Source of the DNA: Streptomyces caelestis
Lineage (GTDB): Bacteria; Actinomycetota; Actinomycetes; Streptomycetales; Streptomycetaceae
Assembly (NCBI RefSeq): GCF_014205255.1
Contig: NZ_JACHNE010000001.1
Span: forward strand, 7,130,001 to 7,194,000
Direction of reading: 5' to 3'
Length of the DNA stretch: 64,000 nucleotides
The notes under the pieces were generated by a model. That model was not told where the DNA came from. It was given only the letters and a program-made list of their open reading frames with translations, and made no database searches. Within the stretch, counting starts at the first letter, position 1. The number at the start of each line of letters is the position of its first letter. The translations under genes and the position numbers were made by a program. This document shows positions 20,657 through 31,153 of this stretch, piece after piece.

Positions 20657-22060
20657 ATGAGCAGCCGTACAGTCATCCGCGGCGGCCTCGTCATCACCGC
20701 ATCCGACGAGATCCACGCCGACGTCCTGATCGAGGACGGCCGCATCGCCGCCCTCGCAGCCTCCGGCACCGCCGCGGCGGAGGCCTTCACCGCGGACCGG
20801 ACGATCGACGCCACCGGAAAGTACGTCATCCCCGGCGGCGTCGACGCGCACACCCACATGGAGCTGCCCTTCGGCGGCACCTTCGCCTCCGACACCTTCG
20901 AGACCGGCACCCGCGCCGCCGCCTGGGGCGGCACGACCACGATCATCGACTTCGCCGTGCAGAGCGTCGGGCACAGCCTGCGCGAGGGCCTCGACACCTG
21001 GCACGCCAAGGCCGAGGGCAACTGCGCCGTCGACTACGGCTTCCACATGATCGTCTCCGACGTGAACCAGGAGACGCTCAAGGAGATGGACCTGCTGATC
21101 GAGGAGGGCGTCACCTCCTTCAAGCAGTTCATGGCCTACCCGGGCGTCTTCTACAGCGACGACGGCCAGATCCTGCGCGCCATGCAGCGCTCCGCCGAGA
21201 ACGGCGGACTGATCATGATGCACGCCGAGAACGGCATCGCGATCGACGTCCTGGTCGAGCAGGCGCTGGCCCGCGGCGAGACCGACCCGCGCTACCACGG
21301 CGAGGTCCGCAAGGCCCTGCTGGAGGCGGAGGCCACCCACCGCGCCATCCGGCTCGCGCAGGTCGCGGGCGCGCCCCTGTACGTCGTGCACGTCTCGGCC
21401 ATGGAGGCGGTCGCCGAGCTGGCCCGGGCCCGCGACGAGGGGCTGAACGTCTTCGGCGAGACCTGCCCGCAGTACCTGTTCCTGTCCACCGACAACCTCG
21501 CCGAGCCGGACTTCGAGGGCGCGAAGTACGTGTGCAGCACCCCCCTCAGGCCCCGCGAGCACCAGGCCAAACTGTGGCAGGGGCTGCGCACGAACGACCT
21601 CCAGGTCGTCTCCACCGACCACTGCCCCTTCTGCCTCGTCGGCCAGAAGGAACTCGGCCGCGGCGACTTCTCCAAGATCCCCAACGGCCTCCCGGGCGTC
21701 GAGAACCGTATGGACCTGCTCCACCAGGCCGTCCTCGACGGGCACATCTCCCGCCGCCGCTGGATCGAGATCGCCTGCGCCACCCCGGCCCGGATGTTCG
21801 GCCTCTACCCGAAGAAGGGCACCATCGCGCCGGGCGCCGACGCCGACGTCGTCATCTACGACCCGCACGCCGAGCAGGTCATGTCGGCGCAGACGCACCA
21901 CATGAACGTCGACTACTCGGCGTACGAGGGCAAGCACGTCACGGGCCGGGTCGAGACGGTTCTCTCGCGCGGCGAACCCGTCATCACCGAGCGGGAGTAC
22001 ACCGGGCACGCCGGGCACGGCGTCTACACCCCGCGTTCCACCTGTCAGTACCTCAACTAG
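20657..22060 (+). CDS. hydA: dihydropyrimidinase (hydantoinase)
   Basis: This cyclic amidohydrolase of 467 residues opens dihydropyrimidine or hydantoin rings. The amidohydrolase metal motifs are present: DAHTHM (His-x-His), the carboxylated Lys in TSFKQFMAYPG, MMHAENG, VVHVSAMEA, and STDHCPF with the metal-binding Asp. The composite-domain start (SRTVIRGGLVITASDEIHADVLIEDGRIAAL) and end (GADADVVIYDP) are complete. Its product would feed the two carbamoylase-like nitrilases. It is followed 11 bases later by the LLM oxidoreductase. Confidence 0.93.
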   Translation: MSSRTVIRGGLVITASDEIHADVLIEDGRIAALAASGTAAAEAFTADRTIDATGKYVIPGGVDAHTHMELPFGGTFASDTFETGTRAAAWGGTTTIIDFAVQSVGHSLREGLDTWHAKAEGNCAVDYGFHMIVSDVNQETLKEMDLLIEEGVTSFKQFMAYPGVFYSDDGQILRAMQRSAENGGLIMMHAENGIAIDVLVEQALARGETDPRYHGEVRKALLEAEATHRAIRLAQVAGAPLYVVHVSAMEAVAELARARDEGLNVFGETCPQYLFLSTDNLAEPDFEGAKYVCSTPLRPREHQAKLWQGLRTNDLQVVSTDHCPFCLVGQKELGRGDFSKIPNGLPGVENRMDLLHQAVLDGHISRRRWIEIACATPARMFGLYPKKGTIAPGADADVVIYDPHAEQVMSAQTHHMNVDYSAYEGKHVTGRVETVLSRGEPVITEREYTGHAGHGVYTPRSTCQYLN

Positions 22061-22071
22061 GAGTGGTGCGG

Positions 22072-23094
22072 ATGGACTTCGGACTCGTCCTGCAGACCGA
22101 CCCGCCGGCCTCGCGGGTGATCAGCCTGATGAAGCGCGCGGAACGGAACGGATTCTCCTACGGCTGGACCTTCGACTCCGCCGTGCTGTGGCAGGAGCCG
22201 TTCGTGATCTACAGCCAGATCCTGGCCAACACCACGAAACTGAAGGTCGGGACGATGGTGACCAACCCGGGCACCCGCACCTGGGAGGTCACCGCCTCCA
22301 CCTTCGCCACCCTCAACGACATGTACGGCAACCGCACGGTCTGCGGCATCGGCCGCGGCGACTCCGCGATGCGCGTGGCCGGCCGCAAGCCCAACACGCT
22401 GGCCCGGATCAGCGAGGCCATGAAGGTCATCCGGGCCCTCGGCAGCGGCCGGGAGGCCGACCTCGGCGGCGGCACGGTCGTCCGGTTCCCATGGATCAGG
22501 CCGGGCGCCGAACTTCCCGTGTGGATGGCCGCGTACGGCCCCAAGGCCCTGAAGATGACCGGCGAGGAGGCCGACGGGTTCATCCTCCAGCTGGCCGACC
22601 TGTATCTGACCGAGTACATGGTCAAGGCAGTGAAGGACGCGGCCGTCGCCGCCGGCCGGGACCCCTCGGAGGTGACCGTCTGCGTGGCCGCCCCCGCCTA
22701 CGTCACCGAGGACGACTCGCCCGAGGCGCTCGCCCACGCGCGCGACCAGTGCCGGTGGTTCGGCGGGATGGTCGGCAACCACGTGGCCGACCTGGTGTCC
22801 AAGTACGGCGAGCACTCCGCCGCCGTCCCCGACGAACTCACCGACTACATCAAGGCGCGGGAGGGCTACGACTACTCCCACCACGGCCGCGCCGACAACC
22901 CCGACACCCAGTTCGTGCCCGACGAGATCGTCGACCGGTTCTGCCTGATCGGCCCGGTCGAGAAGCACGTCGAGAAGCTGACCGCGCTGCGCGCCCTCGG
23001 CGTGGACCAGTTCGCGGTCTACGACATGCACGACGCGCAGGAAGCCGTGATCGACGCGTACGGATCACGGGTGATCCCGGCCGTCAACGGCTGA
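22072..23094 (+). CDS. LLM-class (F420-dependent type) flavin/deazaflavin oxidoreductase
   Basis: This encodes a luciferase-like TIM-barrel protein of 340 residues of the group usually annotated TIGR03842. MDFGLVLQTDPPA, WTFDSAVLWQEPFV, TMVTNPGTR, GIGRGDSAMRVAGRKP and VWMAAYGPKALKMTGEEADGFI are typical cofactor- and substrate-facing segments. F420 rather than FMN as cofactor is assumed from the family. It is the only redox enzyme in this catabolic island and lies between hydA and the permease with an 11-base spacing, so it probably acts on the same substrate series. The reaction is not established. Confidence 0.88.
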   Translation: MDFGLVLQTDPPASRVISLMKRAERNGFSYGWTFDSAVLWQEPFVIYSQILANTTKLKVGTMVTNPGTRTWEVTASTFATLNDMYGNRTVCGIGRGDSAMRVAGRKPNTLARISEAMKVIRALGSGREADLGGGTVVRFPWIRPGAELPVWMAAYGPKALKMTGEEADGFILQLADLYLTEYMVKAVKDAAVAAGRDPSEVTVCVAAPAYVTEDDSPEALAHARDQCRWFGGMVGNHVADLVSKYGEHSAAVPDELTDYIKAREGYDYSHHGRADNPDTQFVPDEIVDRFCLIGPVEKHVEKLTALRALGVDQFAVYDMHDAQEAVIDAYGSRVIPAVNG

Positions 23095-23230
23095 CCGCCT
23101 TCGCGGCGCCCCTTCGATCTCCCCCTTCCCCGCGGCCCGGGAAGGGGGGCCAGGACGCTCCCGAGCGCACCCCCCATCGGCATCACCCGCATGGCCTTTC
23201 CCGTCCCACCTCCCCTGATTGGCCCGGCCC

Positions 23231-24757
<1,527 letters not shown>

Positions 24758-24783
24758 CCGCGGACGCGGACGCTGGAGGACGG

Positions 24784-25452
24784 TCAGCCCTTGCCGCCCT
24801 CCAGCGCGGCCACCGCTTCCTTCGCGGCCTTGATCGCGCCCTTGTTGATCGTGTCCGTGCTCGGTGCCTTCTTCGACTCGAAGTCGCTGCCGTTGTAGGT
24901 GATGACCACCAGCGCGTTCGACGCGCGGACGAACACCTGGCCCTCGCGGGTCTCCTGCTTGTCCTCGGTGGTGAGGTTGACGATGGAGTACGCGGTGTCA
25001 CCCAGACCCGGGACGGCGCCTCCGCCGCTCTTCTCCTCGGTGCGCCCTTTGTATGCCTTCTCCGCCGCCTCGTCCGACTCCATCACCTCGAAGGACACGT
25101 CGAGCCAGCGGTAGTTGTACCCCTTGAGCGCGTTCCAGGAGCAGGTGCGGCGCAACTCGGAGTCCGTGGACGGGATCTCCTTGCCCGCCGTCTTGGCACC
25201 CGGCACCAGCGACTCGACCGTCTTCTTGGCGACGCTCTCGCACGGCGCCGGTGCGGCCGAGTAGGTCTTCGACGCCGCCGACGTCGACGGGGCGGACGCG
25301 GACTGGGTCTCGGTCTTCTCGTCGGCCGGCTTGTGCTCGGCGGCCTGCGGCGCCGCGAGCGGACCGGACGACAGAGCCCAGCCCGCCGCGGCGAGCACGG
25401 CCACCGGGGACAGTCGTGCGGTCAGGGCCAGGGGCAGAGGTAGGGAACGCAC
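24784..25452 (-). CDS. exported DUF3558-like protein
   Basis: The product is a secreted protein of 222 residues: a hydrophobic leader about residues 8-38, then a Thr/Ser/Ala-rich linker (residues 40-67), then a globular domain with two cysteines (APCESVAKKTVESLVPG and RRTCSWNA) likely forming a disulfide. That layout and the C-terminal SNALVVITYNG resemble actinobacterial DUF3558 proteins. No lipobox cysteine is present, so it is secreted or anchored by the leader. It begins at GTG 25452. Function is unknown. Confidence 0.78.
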   Translation of the reverse strand: MRSLPLPLALTARLSPVAVLAAAGWALSSGPLAAPQAAEHKPADEKTETQSASAPSTSAASKTYSAAPAPCESVAKKTVESLVPGAKTAGKEIPSTDSELRRTCSWNALKGYNYRWLDVSFEVMESDEAAEKAYKGRTEEKSGGGAVPGLGDTAYSIVNLTTEDKQETREGQVFVRASNALVVITYNGSDFESKKAPSTDTINKGAIKAAKEAVAALEGGKG

Positions 25453-25689
25453 GGCGCCCTTCTCGTGGGGACGAACAGTGCGGATCAGGTCCGCACGGCG
25501 GACGGGGACGACAGTTTCACATGACTCCCTGTGGGGCGAAAGTGCGAACTCGCTCCGTGCCTGCGTGGTGACGGTGACCCTCCGTCGGCGGTTATGGTTT
25601 CGGCTGGTTCGGGGATGAGTGGGCGGTTTGTGCCGGGCGTGTTAACACGCGGGAATACCGTTTGCGCCGGTGCTGCGCAGCCCTGATCC

Positions 25690-26150
25690 GTGCCGTCGTT
25701 ACCCTCTGGGGCAAGTCGGGACATATCCCAACTCCGCGCTGTTCGTGAAGACATCCTCGTTTACCACGCCCTCGGCGAGGAGGACGCCCGCCTTCGGCAG
25801 GGCTCCGGCCGCCTGGAGTTCCGGCGCACGCAGGACGTGCTCCGGCGGCTCCTGCCCGCGCCCCCGGCGCGAGTGCTGGACGTCGGCGGCGGCAGCGGTG
25901 TGCACGCGGAGTGGCTTGCCGGGGACGGGTACCAGGTCGGGCTCGTCGATCCCGTGCCGCTGCACCTGCACCAGGCGGCGCGGCTGCCCGGCATCGCGGT
26001 CCGTGCCGGGGACGCCCGGGCCCTGCCCACGCAGGACGGCGCGTACGACGCGGTGCTGCTCTCGGCCCCCTGTACCACCTGCCGGAACGGGCCGACCGGG
26101 TCCGCGCACTGAGTGAGGCGCGCCGGGCGGTGCGGCCCGGTGGACTGGTC
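25690..26150 (+). pseudogene. class I SAM-dependent methyltransferase, frameshifted remnant
   Basis: From 25690 the frame encodes a methyltransferase N-terminal half with motif I VLDVGGGSGVHAEWLA, the acidic VDPVPLHL and GDARALPTQDGAYDAVLL. At about 26062-26067 the frame shifts by one base; the continuation GPLYHLPERADRVRALSEARRAVRPGGLVAV is found in the next frame. The gene then stops matching at about 26150, where a glycoside hydrolase sequence begins. A frameshift plus loss of the 3' third makes it inactive. Confidence 0.7.
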
Positions 26151-26155
26151 GCGGT

Positions 26156-26779
26156 CTGCACTGGGGCCCCCGACTCACCCTGGAACAGGCCCTCTCCCTC
26201 CTGGACCGCCCCCAGCCCGGCCGCCGGCCGTTCGAGGACCCCGCCGACGGCACCCTCGACCTCGACACCGCAGGAGCCATGCGCTACGCCCACGCGGGCG
26301 TCCAGGTCCGCTTCCCGGACGGCGTGCGCGACCTCGAACCGCACCCGGCAGGCGAGGAGGTGCCGCCTCACGAGGACGGCACGGAACTGGTCCTGCGGTT
26401 CACCGACCGGCACTACCCGCTCACCCTGGAGGCCCACTACCGCCTCCGCGCCGGCATCGACCTCATCGAACGCCACCTGGTCCTGCGTCACACCGGCACA
26501 CCGACCGACCGCACGATCACGATCGTCCGCGCCGACTCCGCCACCTGGGTGCTGCCCAGGCTGGGCGAGTACCGGCTGAGCCAGGTGCGGGGTCAGTGGT
26601 GCGCCGAGACGCGACCCGGCCTGCCGCTGCGTGCCCTCGAACCCGCGGCACGGTACCGGGACACCGTCACCGGAGTCGTGCACCACGGTGCCATCCTCCT
26701 CACACACGGCCCGCATCCGGACCTCGCCGCCGACGACCACGCGTCCACATTGGTCCACCTGATACGGGAGCCCGCCTGA
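26156..26779 (+). pseudogene. GH36 alpha-galactosidase N-terminal fragment
   Basis: From LHWGPRLTLEQAL at 26156 one frame runs to a stop at 26779 with segments such as VRFPDGVRDLE, LRFTDRHYPLTLEAHYRL, DLIERHLVLRHTG and LGEYRLSQVRGQWCAETR. These match the N-terminal beta-supersandwich domain of GH36 alpha-galactosidases. Only about 207 residues of a protein normally near 700 remain, so the catalytic barrel is absent. It has no start codon of its own and is fused to the methyltransferase remnant, which implies a deletion joining two genes. Confidence 0.65.
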
Positions 26780-26947
26780 TGAGGTGATCGGCCACCGCTC
26801 CAGCGTGTGATGAACTCCCAGGTGAGAGGCCTGGCTCGAGGAGTGTTTCGACGGATCGACAGCCTGCGTCATCATGTCTGTCTGCGAGCCGATCCCGAGC
26901 GCCCACCGGTCTGGCCGATGCACGGAAACCGCGAGGAGAAAGACCGC

Positions 26948-27013
26948 ATGTTCACCACCCGCCCCACTCTCCAGGGCACCTTCGGCATGGAGGTCCCGGG
27001 GTCGGGTCGCTGA
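26948..27013 (+). pseudogene. 5' stub of a cytoplasmic-type gamma-glutamyltransferase gene
   Basis: ATG 26948 follows GAGGAGA and opens MFTTRPTLQGTFGM, which I recognise as the start of a Streptomyces gamma-glutamyltransferase family distinct from the secreted one at 7411. After Met14 the similarity stops and a stop codon follows seven residues later. The leader and start are intact, so this is a breakpoint stub. Confidence 0.45.
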
Positions 27014-27134
27014 CCTGGGCTTTTCTTGCCCATTGAGTCCCTGACCTGCGGTGACGCTTCTTTCAGCGTCTTTCGATGCTGTATCGGCTTATGCCGCCGG
27101 AACTCCCCAGAGCCTCCCCCCAGCGACGAGAAAC

Positions 27135-27178
27135 TCCCCAGCCGCTCCCCATGCGGAGCAGCGGGGAGCGGCTGGGGA
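27135..27178. terminator. 16-bp perfect stem with 12-base loop
   Basis: TCCCCAGCCGCTCCCC at 27135-27150 pairs perfectly with GGGGAGCGGCTGGGGA at 27163-27178 around a 12-base loop. There is no T-tract. It could be a terminator or a recombination or RNA structure. Confidence 0.5.
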
Positions 27179-27490
27179 AGGCCATTCGCCTGGGGTCTCG
27201 GAGTTGGCCGGGGCCAGAGGTGAAGCCAAGTTCGTGGGCCATGACAGAGACCGATGCCAGTGAAAACGTCGGGTGGCCGGGCTGGGTTGGTCCGCACCTG
27301 GTCCGGATCTTGACGAGTAGCCTGTGGTGCTGGCGAGTGGGCCTCGCGGTACCACATGGCACAGGTTGTAGAGATCGTCCAGGGGCGTCTATGCCAGTCC
27401 ACTGCGGGCATGAAATTGCAGGTCAAAGCCTCTTGGTCCGAGAGCGTCTGCCCAGTTGGTGATGGCTGTGTGATACGCGGGTGATATGGC

Positions 27491-27524
27491 GAGGCCCCGC
27501 CGAGGTCCGTCCTGGCGGGGTCTC
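27491..27524. terminator. GC-rich stem-loop
   Basis: GAGGCCCCGCC (27491-27501) pairs with GGCGGGGTCTC (27514-27524) around a 12-base loop, with one G-T pair. It sits 16 bases before a 42-bp perfect palindrome, giving a tandem hairpin arrangement. Confidence 0.5.
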
Positions 27525-27540
27525 TGCCCGGATCCGTGAG

Positions 27541-27582
27541 ACGTCGAAGCCGCACCGGAGCGCTCCGGTGCGGCTTCGACGT
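27541..27582. terminator. 42-bp perfect palindrome
   Basis: The arm ACGTCGAAGCCGCACCGGAG plus C (27541-27561) is followed directly by its exact reverse complement (27562-27582), with no spacer. In RNA it would form a 21-bp stem less the loop bases. It is the longest perfect inverted repeat I saw in the window. It could be a strong transcription terminator. Confidence 0.55.
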
Positions 27583-28006
27583 GAGGTCGAACGCGCTGGC
27601 GCGCACGATGCGGTCGGTGCCTCGAAGGAGTCCGTGTGCCTGTGACTCTCTCGGGTGCCTGATTTGCGATCGCACCCGCTCATCCGTCCGTACCGGGGTG
27701 CGTTTTCCTCCCAGCGCGACTGGGACGCGTGAGTGCGGGAGCGGTTGCGGCCGGATCGACTGGCTGGCCACCGGCAGCTGAACTGGCCATCTCGGCCTGT
27801 GGCCAGGCCACGGCTGCATCGCTGTCGCGTGTGACGTCCATGTAGGCGTCGATCCGTACTCCCGTAACTACTACGAACGCCGCATCGGGAACCCGCGCGA
27901 GACAGTCTCATGCGTCTCGATCGCTACTTTGCCCGAGAGGTCGGCCACTTGGTCAGGCTCACACGGCCATGATGGCCACTAGAGGCGCAGTCGTAGGCTA
28001 TGAAGC

Positions 28007-28462
28007 ATGAAGATCAGGGTCCGTGACGCTCATCCAGCCGACGTCGAATGGATGAGCAACAACACCGAGGGCTGGACGGTCACCGTCGAGAAGCAGGAGG
28101 GGGCCGCCTCCCTGGCGGAGGCGCTGCACGCCCTGATCGCAGAGGATTCCGACCAAGGCGTGCGTATGGGATGGCTTCACTCCAGTCTGCAGCGCGCGGC
28201 AGGCGGCGAGCCCGGCTACGTCAGGCTTTATGAGCTCCACGTTTCTGCCGAGTTCCGACAAAGGGGAGTGGCACGAGCTTTGGTCGATGAGTTGTTTGCT
28301 CGGGTGCCCGATCAAGAGATCGTCTTGTCTGCGTGGGACCGGGAGCTGTACGGAGTGTGGCTTAAGCTCGGATTTACATACGTCCCTGAACCCGACGAAA
28401 TGTCAGGGGGTTGCAGTTACCCCGGTGACATGGTGCGCCCACCGGTAGAAGCTTCGTCCTGA
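28007..28462 (+). CDS. GNAT-family N-acetyltransferase
   Basis: This is a 151-residue acetyl-CoA-dependent acyltransferase. Motif A is clear: YELHVSAEFRQRGVARALVDEL gives the strand plus the pyrophosphate-binding (Q/R)xxGxA loop near residues 75-97, followed by IVLSAWDRELYGVWLKLGF (motif B). The substrate is unknown. Codon use is a little less GC-biased than neighbours. It is the only intact gene in a 3.5-kb degraded region, and no partner is adjacent. Confidence 0.82.
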   Translation: MKIRVRDAHPADVEWMSNNTEGWTVTVEKQEGAASLAEALHALIAEDSDQGVRMGWLHSSLQRAAGGEPGYVRLYELHVSAEFRQRGVARALVDELFARVPDQEIVLSAWDRELYGVWLKLGFTYVPEPDEMSGGCSYPGDMVRPPVEASS

Positions 28463-29166
28463 AGGATCAGGCATCGTCTGTCGGCATAGTCGTCCAGGAC
28501 CGCTTCCTCAGGAGCCGGCCGTGTCCGCCATGAGCAACAGCGGCAGCCCTCAGTCTCCGACAGCCGGAAGCGATCAAGCCCTTTTTCCACCGCGGCGCCC
28601 TGGTGCCTGTAGTGGCAGGAGCACGACGATGTTGTGTGCCGTGATCGAACTCGGTCTACATGGTGAAGCCGGCCACAGAGTTGATGCGACCGACGTAGCC
28701 GTGCCCCTGCAACAGCAAGGGAACGAGGCGGCCAGCGGTGAGAGGGCCCCGCACTCTCTGACGGGCACGGGGCGGGAACTTCCAGTACTACTTGCCCCGG
28801 CCGGTCGTGCACGCGCTCCGCCTGGCCAACTCGGGTATCGCCTAGGTGGGGGAATCCGCTCCCCCTGGCCCGCCAGACACGCGTCGACTGGCTGGAACGA
28901 TCCCGCCGCCGCGGCGCCCTGCTGGCGCCGCCGGAGCTGCACAGCCCGTTTATCCGGCCCTGAGACGCGCTGGTACTCGCCGATGTTCACCGACCCGGCG
29001 TTCGGCCCGTGCCCCTCGACATGGCGCCCAGCTCTCGGAGAAGACAAGCGCGGGCGCCTGCGGGCAAGCCGCATAGGAGTGCCGAGGGGTGTCTGAGCCC
29101 TCGGGTGCTGGGATGGCGCTCCCGCGCTGGGGTCGTCCTGGGGTGGCCCCCGGCAGAGCCCCATCG
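28463..29166. other. intergenic stretch of about 700 bases, probably degraded coding DNA
   Basis: No intact gene was found. Short protein-like stretches occur in different plus-strand frames, for example GGNFQYYLPRPVVHALRLAN ending at a stop near 28844 and RVDWLERSRRRGALLAPPEL ending near 28964. They look like C-terminal scraps of former genes that I could not identify. Confidence 0.4.
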
Positions 29167-30255
29167 TCACAGCATCACCACCGAGCGCAGCACGTCGCCG
29201 TGATGCATCCGCTGGAACGCAGACTCCACTTCGTCCAGTTGGATGGTCTCGGTGACGAACTTCTCCAGCGGCAGGCGGCCGTGCAGGTGCAGGTCGATGA
29301 GCAGGGGGAAGTCGCGGGAGGGCAGGCAGTCGCCGTACCAGGAGGATTTGAGCGCCCCGCCGCGACCGAAGACGTCCAGCAGCGGTAGTTCGAGCTTCAT
29401 CTCGGGCGTGGGGACGCCGACGAGGACGACGGTGCCGGCGAGGTCGCGTGCGTGGAACGCCTGCTTGTACGTCTCCGGGCGGCCCACGGCCTCGATGACC
29501 ACGTCGGCGCCGAAGCCGCCCGTCAGCTCGCGGGTCGCCTCGACGGGGTCGATCTCCTTGGCGTTGACGGTATGGGTGGCGCCCATGGTGCGGGCCGTCT
29601 CCAGTTTCCGCTCGTCGATGTCGATGGCGATGATCTTCGCCGCACCCGCCAGGTGTGAGCCGACGATCGCCGCGGCGCCGACACCCCCGCAGCCGATGAC
29701 GGCGACGCTGTCACCGCGGCCGACGCCGCCGGTGTTGATGGCGGCACCGATGCCGGCCATCACGCCGCAGCCGAGGAGCCCGGCCACCTGCGGGGCGACC
29801 GCCGGGTCGACCTTGGTGCACTGCCCGGCGGCGACCAGGGTCTTCTCGGCGAAGGCACCGATACCGAGGGCCGCAGACAGCTTCCGGCCGCTGCCCGCGA
29901 GGGTCATCCTCTGCTCGGCGTTGCGGGTGTCGAAGCAGAACCACGGGCGCCCCCGCAGACAGGCGCGGCACTGCCCGCACACGGCACGCCAGTTGAGGAT
30001 CACGAAGTCCCCGGGCGCCACATCGGTGACGCCCTCGCCGACCGACTCCACGACGCCCGCCGCCTCATGGCCGAGCAGGAAGGGGAACTCGTCGCTGATC
30101 CCGCCCTGTTTGTAGTGCAGGTCGGTATGACACACCCCGCACGCCTGGATGCGTACGACCGCCTCCCCGGGCCCTGGGTCGGGCACGACGATCGTCTCCA
30201 CTCGCACCGGCTCGCCCTTGCCCGGTGCGATCACGCCGCGTACTTCCTGCGCCAT
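29167..30255 (-). CDS. S-(hydroxymethyl)mycothiol dehydrogenase (mycothiol-dependent formaldehyde dehydrogenase)
   Basis: This medium-chain zinc alcohol dehydrogenase of 362 residues matches the MscR/AdhE2 type that oxidises the formaldehyde-mycothiol adduct with NAD. Catalytic zinc ligands lie in ACGVCHTD and GHEAAG; structural zinc cysteines lie in CGQCRACLRGRPWFC. The nucleotide-binding GCGGVGAAAIVG and IAIDIDE (NAD-preferring Asp) are intact. The start at 30255 (MAQEVRGVI) is chosen because the preceding residues are low-complexity. It is the last gene of the catabolic arm, separated from the hydroxyacyl-CoA dehydrogenase by four bases. Formaldehyde from an O-demethylating P450 is a plausible substrate source. 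Confidence 0.88.
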   Translation of the reverse strand: MAQEVRGVIAPGKGEPVRVETIVVPDPGPGEAVVRIQACGVCHTDLHYKQGGISDEFPFLLGHEAAGVVESVGEGVTDVAPGDFVILNWRAVCGQCRACLRGRPWFCFDTRNAEQRMTLAGSGRKLSAALGIGAFAEKTLVAAGQCTKVDPAVAPQVAGLLGCGVMAGIGAAINTGGVGRGDSVAVIGCGGVGAAAIVGSHLAGAAKIIAIDIDERKLETARTMGATHTVNAKEIDPVEATRELTGGFGADVVIEAVGRPETYKQAFHARDLAGTVVLVGVPTPEMKLELPLLDVFGRGGALKSSWYGDCLPSRDFPLLIDLHLHGRLPLEKFVTETIQLDEVESAFQRMHHGDVLRSVVML

Positions 30256-30259
30256 GGGG

Positions 30260-31153
30260 TCAGTCGCCCTTCTTCGATTCCGAGTAGTCGTGGAAGCCAC
30301 GCCCGGACTTTCGTCCGAGCAACCCGGCCTCCACCATGCGCTGCAGCAGCGGAGGCGCGGCGTGCAGCGGTTCCTTGAAGTCGGCGTACATCGCGTCGGC
30401 GATCGCCGCGAGGGTGTCCAGGCCGATCAGGTCGGCCAGGCTCAGCGGGCCCAGGGGGTGGGCGCAGCCGAGGACCATGCCGTTGTCGATGTCCTCCGCG
30501 GAGGCGAAGCCGGACTCCAGCATGCGGATCGCGGAGAGCAGGTACGGCACCAGGAGGGCGTTCACCACGAACCCGGCCCGGTCCTGGCACCGGATCACCT
30601 GCTTGCCGAGCACGTCGGTGCCGAACTCCTCCGCGCGATGTTGGGTGTGAGCACTCGTCAGCAGGGACGGCACGATCTCCACCAGGCCGAGTACCGGGAC
30701 CGGGTTGAAGAAGTGCACCCCGATCACCTGGTGTGGGCGTGTGGTGGCCATGCCCAGTTTCATGATGGGGAGGGACGAGGTGTTCGACGCGAGCAGCGCG
30801 TCCTCGCGGGTGACGACCCGGTCGAGCTCGGCGAACAGTTCGACCTTGGTCTTCTCATCCTCTGTCGCCGCCTCCACCAGCAGGTCCCGGTCGGCCAACT
30901 CGGTGAGGTCGGGGGTGACCCGGACCCGGGCGAGTGCGACGTCGCGTTCCTCGCCGGTGAGCTTGCCGCGCCGTACGCCCCGGTCGAGCGAGGCGGTGAT
31001 CCGGACCCGCCCGGCGTCGGCCGCGCCCGGACTCACCTCGTGGACCACCACGTCCAGCCCGGCCCGGGCGCACACTTCGGCGATGCCCGCGCCCATCAGA
31101 CCGCAGCCGATGACACCGACTCGACGGATGTCGGCGCCGGGCGCACCGCTCAC
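30260..31153 (-). CDS. 3-hydroxyacyl-CoA (3-hydroxybutyryl-CoA) dehydrogenase
   Basis: This encodes a 297-residue NAD-dependent dehydrogenase. The Rossmann start VGVIGCGLMGAGIAEVCARAG, the catalytic Ser-containing SNTSSLPIMKL, HFFNPVPVLGLVEIV with the catalytic His, and the C-terminal NALLVPYLLSAIRML and LDTLAAIADAMY segments are all family hallmarks. GTG 31153 overlaps the acyl-CoA dehydrogenase stop by four bases, so the two are translationally coupled. In sequence with that enzyme it would carry 3-hydroxybutyryl-CoA to acetoacetyl-CoA; the intervening hydratase is not in the window. Confidence 0.9.
   Translation of the reverse strand: MSGAPGADIRRVGVIGCGLMGAGIAEVCARAGLDVVVHEVSPGAADAGRVRITASLDRGVRRGKLTGEERDVALARVRVTPDLTELADRDLLVEAATEDEKTKVELFAELDRVVTREDALLASNTSSLPIMKLGMATTRPHQVIGVHFFNPVPVLGLVEIVPSLLTSAHTQHRAEEFGTDVLGKQVIRCQDRAGFVVNALLVPYLLSAIRMLESGFASAEDIDNGMVLGCAHPLGPLSLADLIGLDTLAAIADAMYADFKEPLHAAPPLLQRMVEAGLLGRKSGRGFHDYSESKKGD

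Larger units (their letters stand above)
27014..28006. other. intergenic stretch of about 1 kb without a recognisable gene
   Basis: No open frame here has protein-like composition in either strand. The segment is less GC-rich than its surroundings. It holds three strong inverted repeats (27135-27178, 27491-27524, 27541-27582) listed separately. It separates the gamma-glutamyltransferase stub from an acetyltransferase gene and may be residual DNA from rearrangement or integration. Confidence 0.6.

Noticed and set aside
27650..27740. A possible tRNA 3' end, because a translated frame looks like those overlapping tRNA T-arms
   Set aside because: No cloverleaf with matching acceptor and anticodon stems could be built, and no CCA or consensus T-loop is present.
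26872..27819. A 315-codon minus-strand frame across the hairpin region
   Set aside because: Composition is unnatural for a protein, it lacks motifs and a ribosome-binding site, and it runs through palindromes.
28521..29096. A 191-codon plus-strand frame before the formaldehyde dehydrogenase
   Set aside because: No recognisable domain and shifting protein-like scraps in other frames; more likely degraded DNA.
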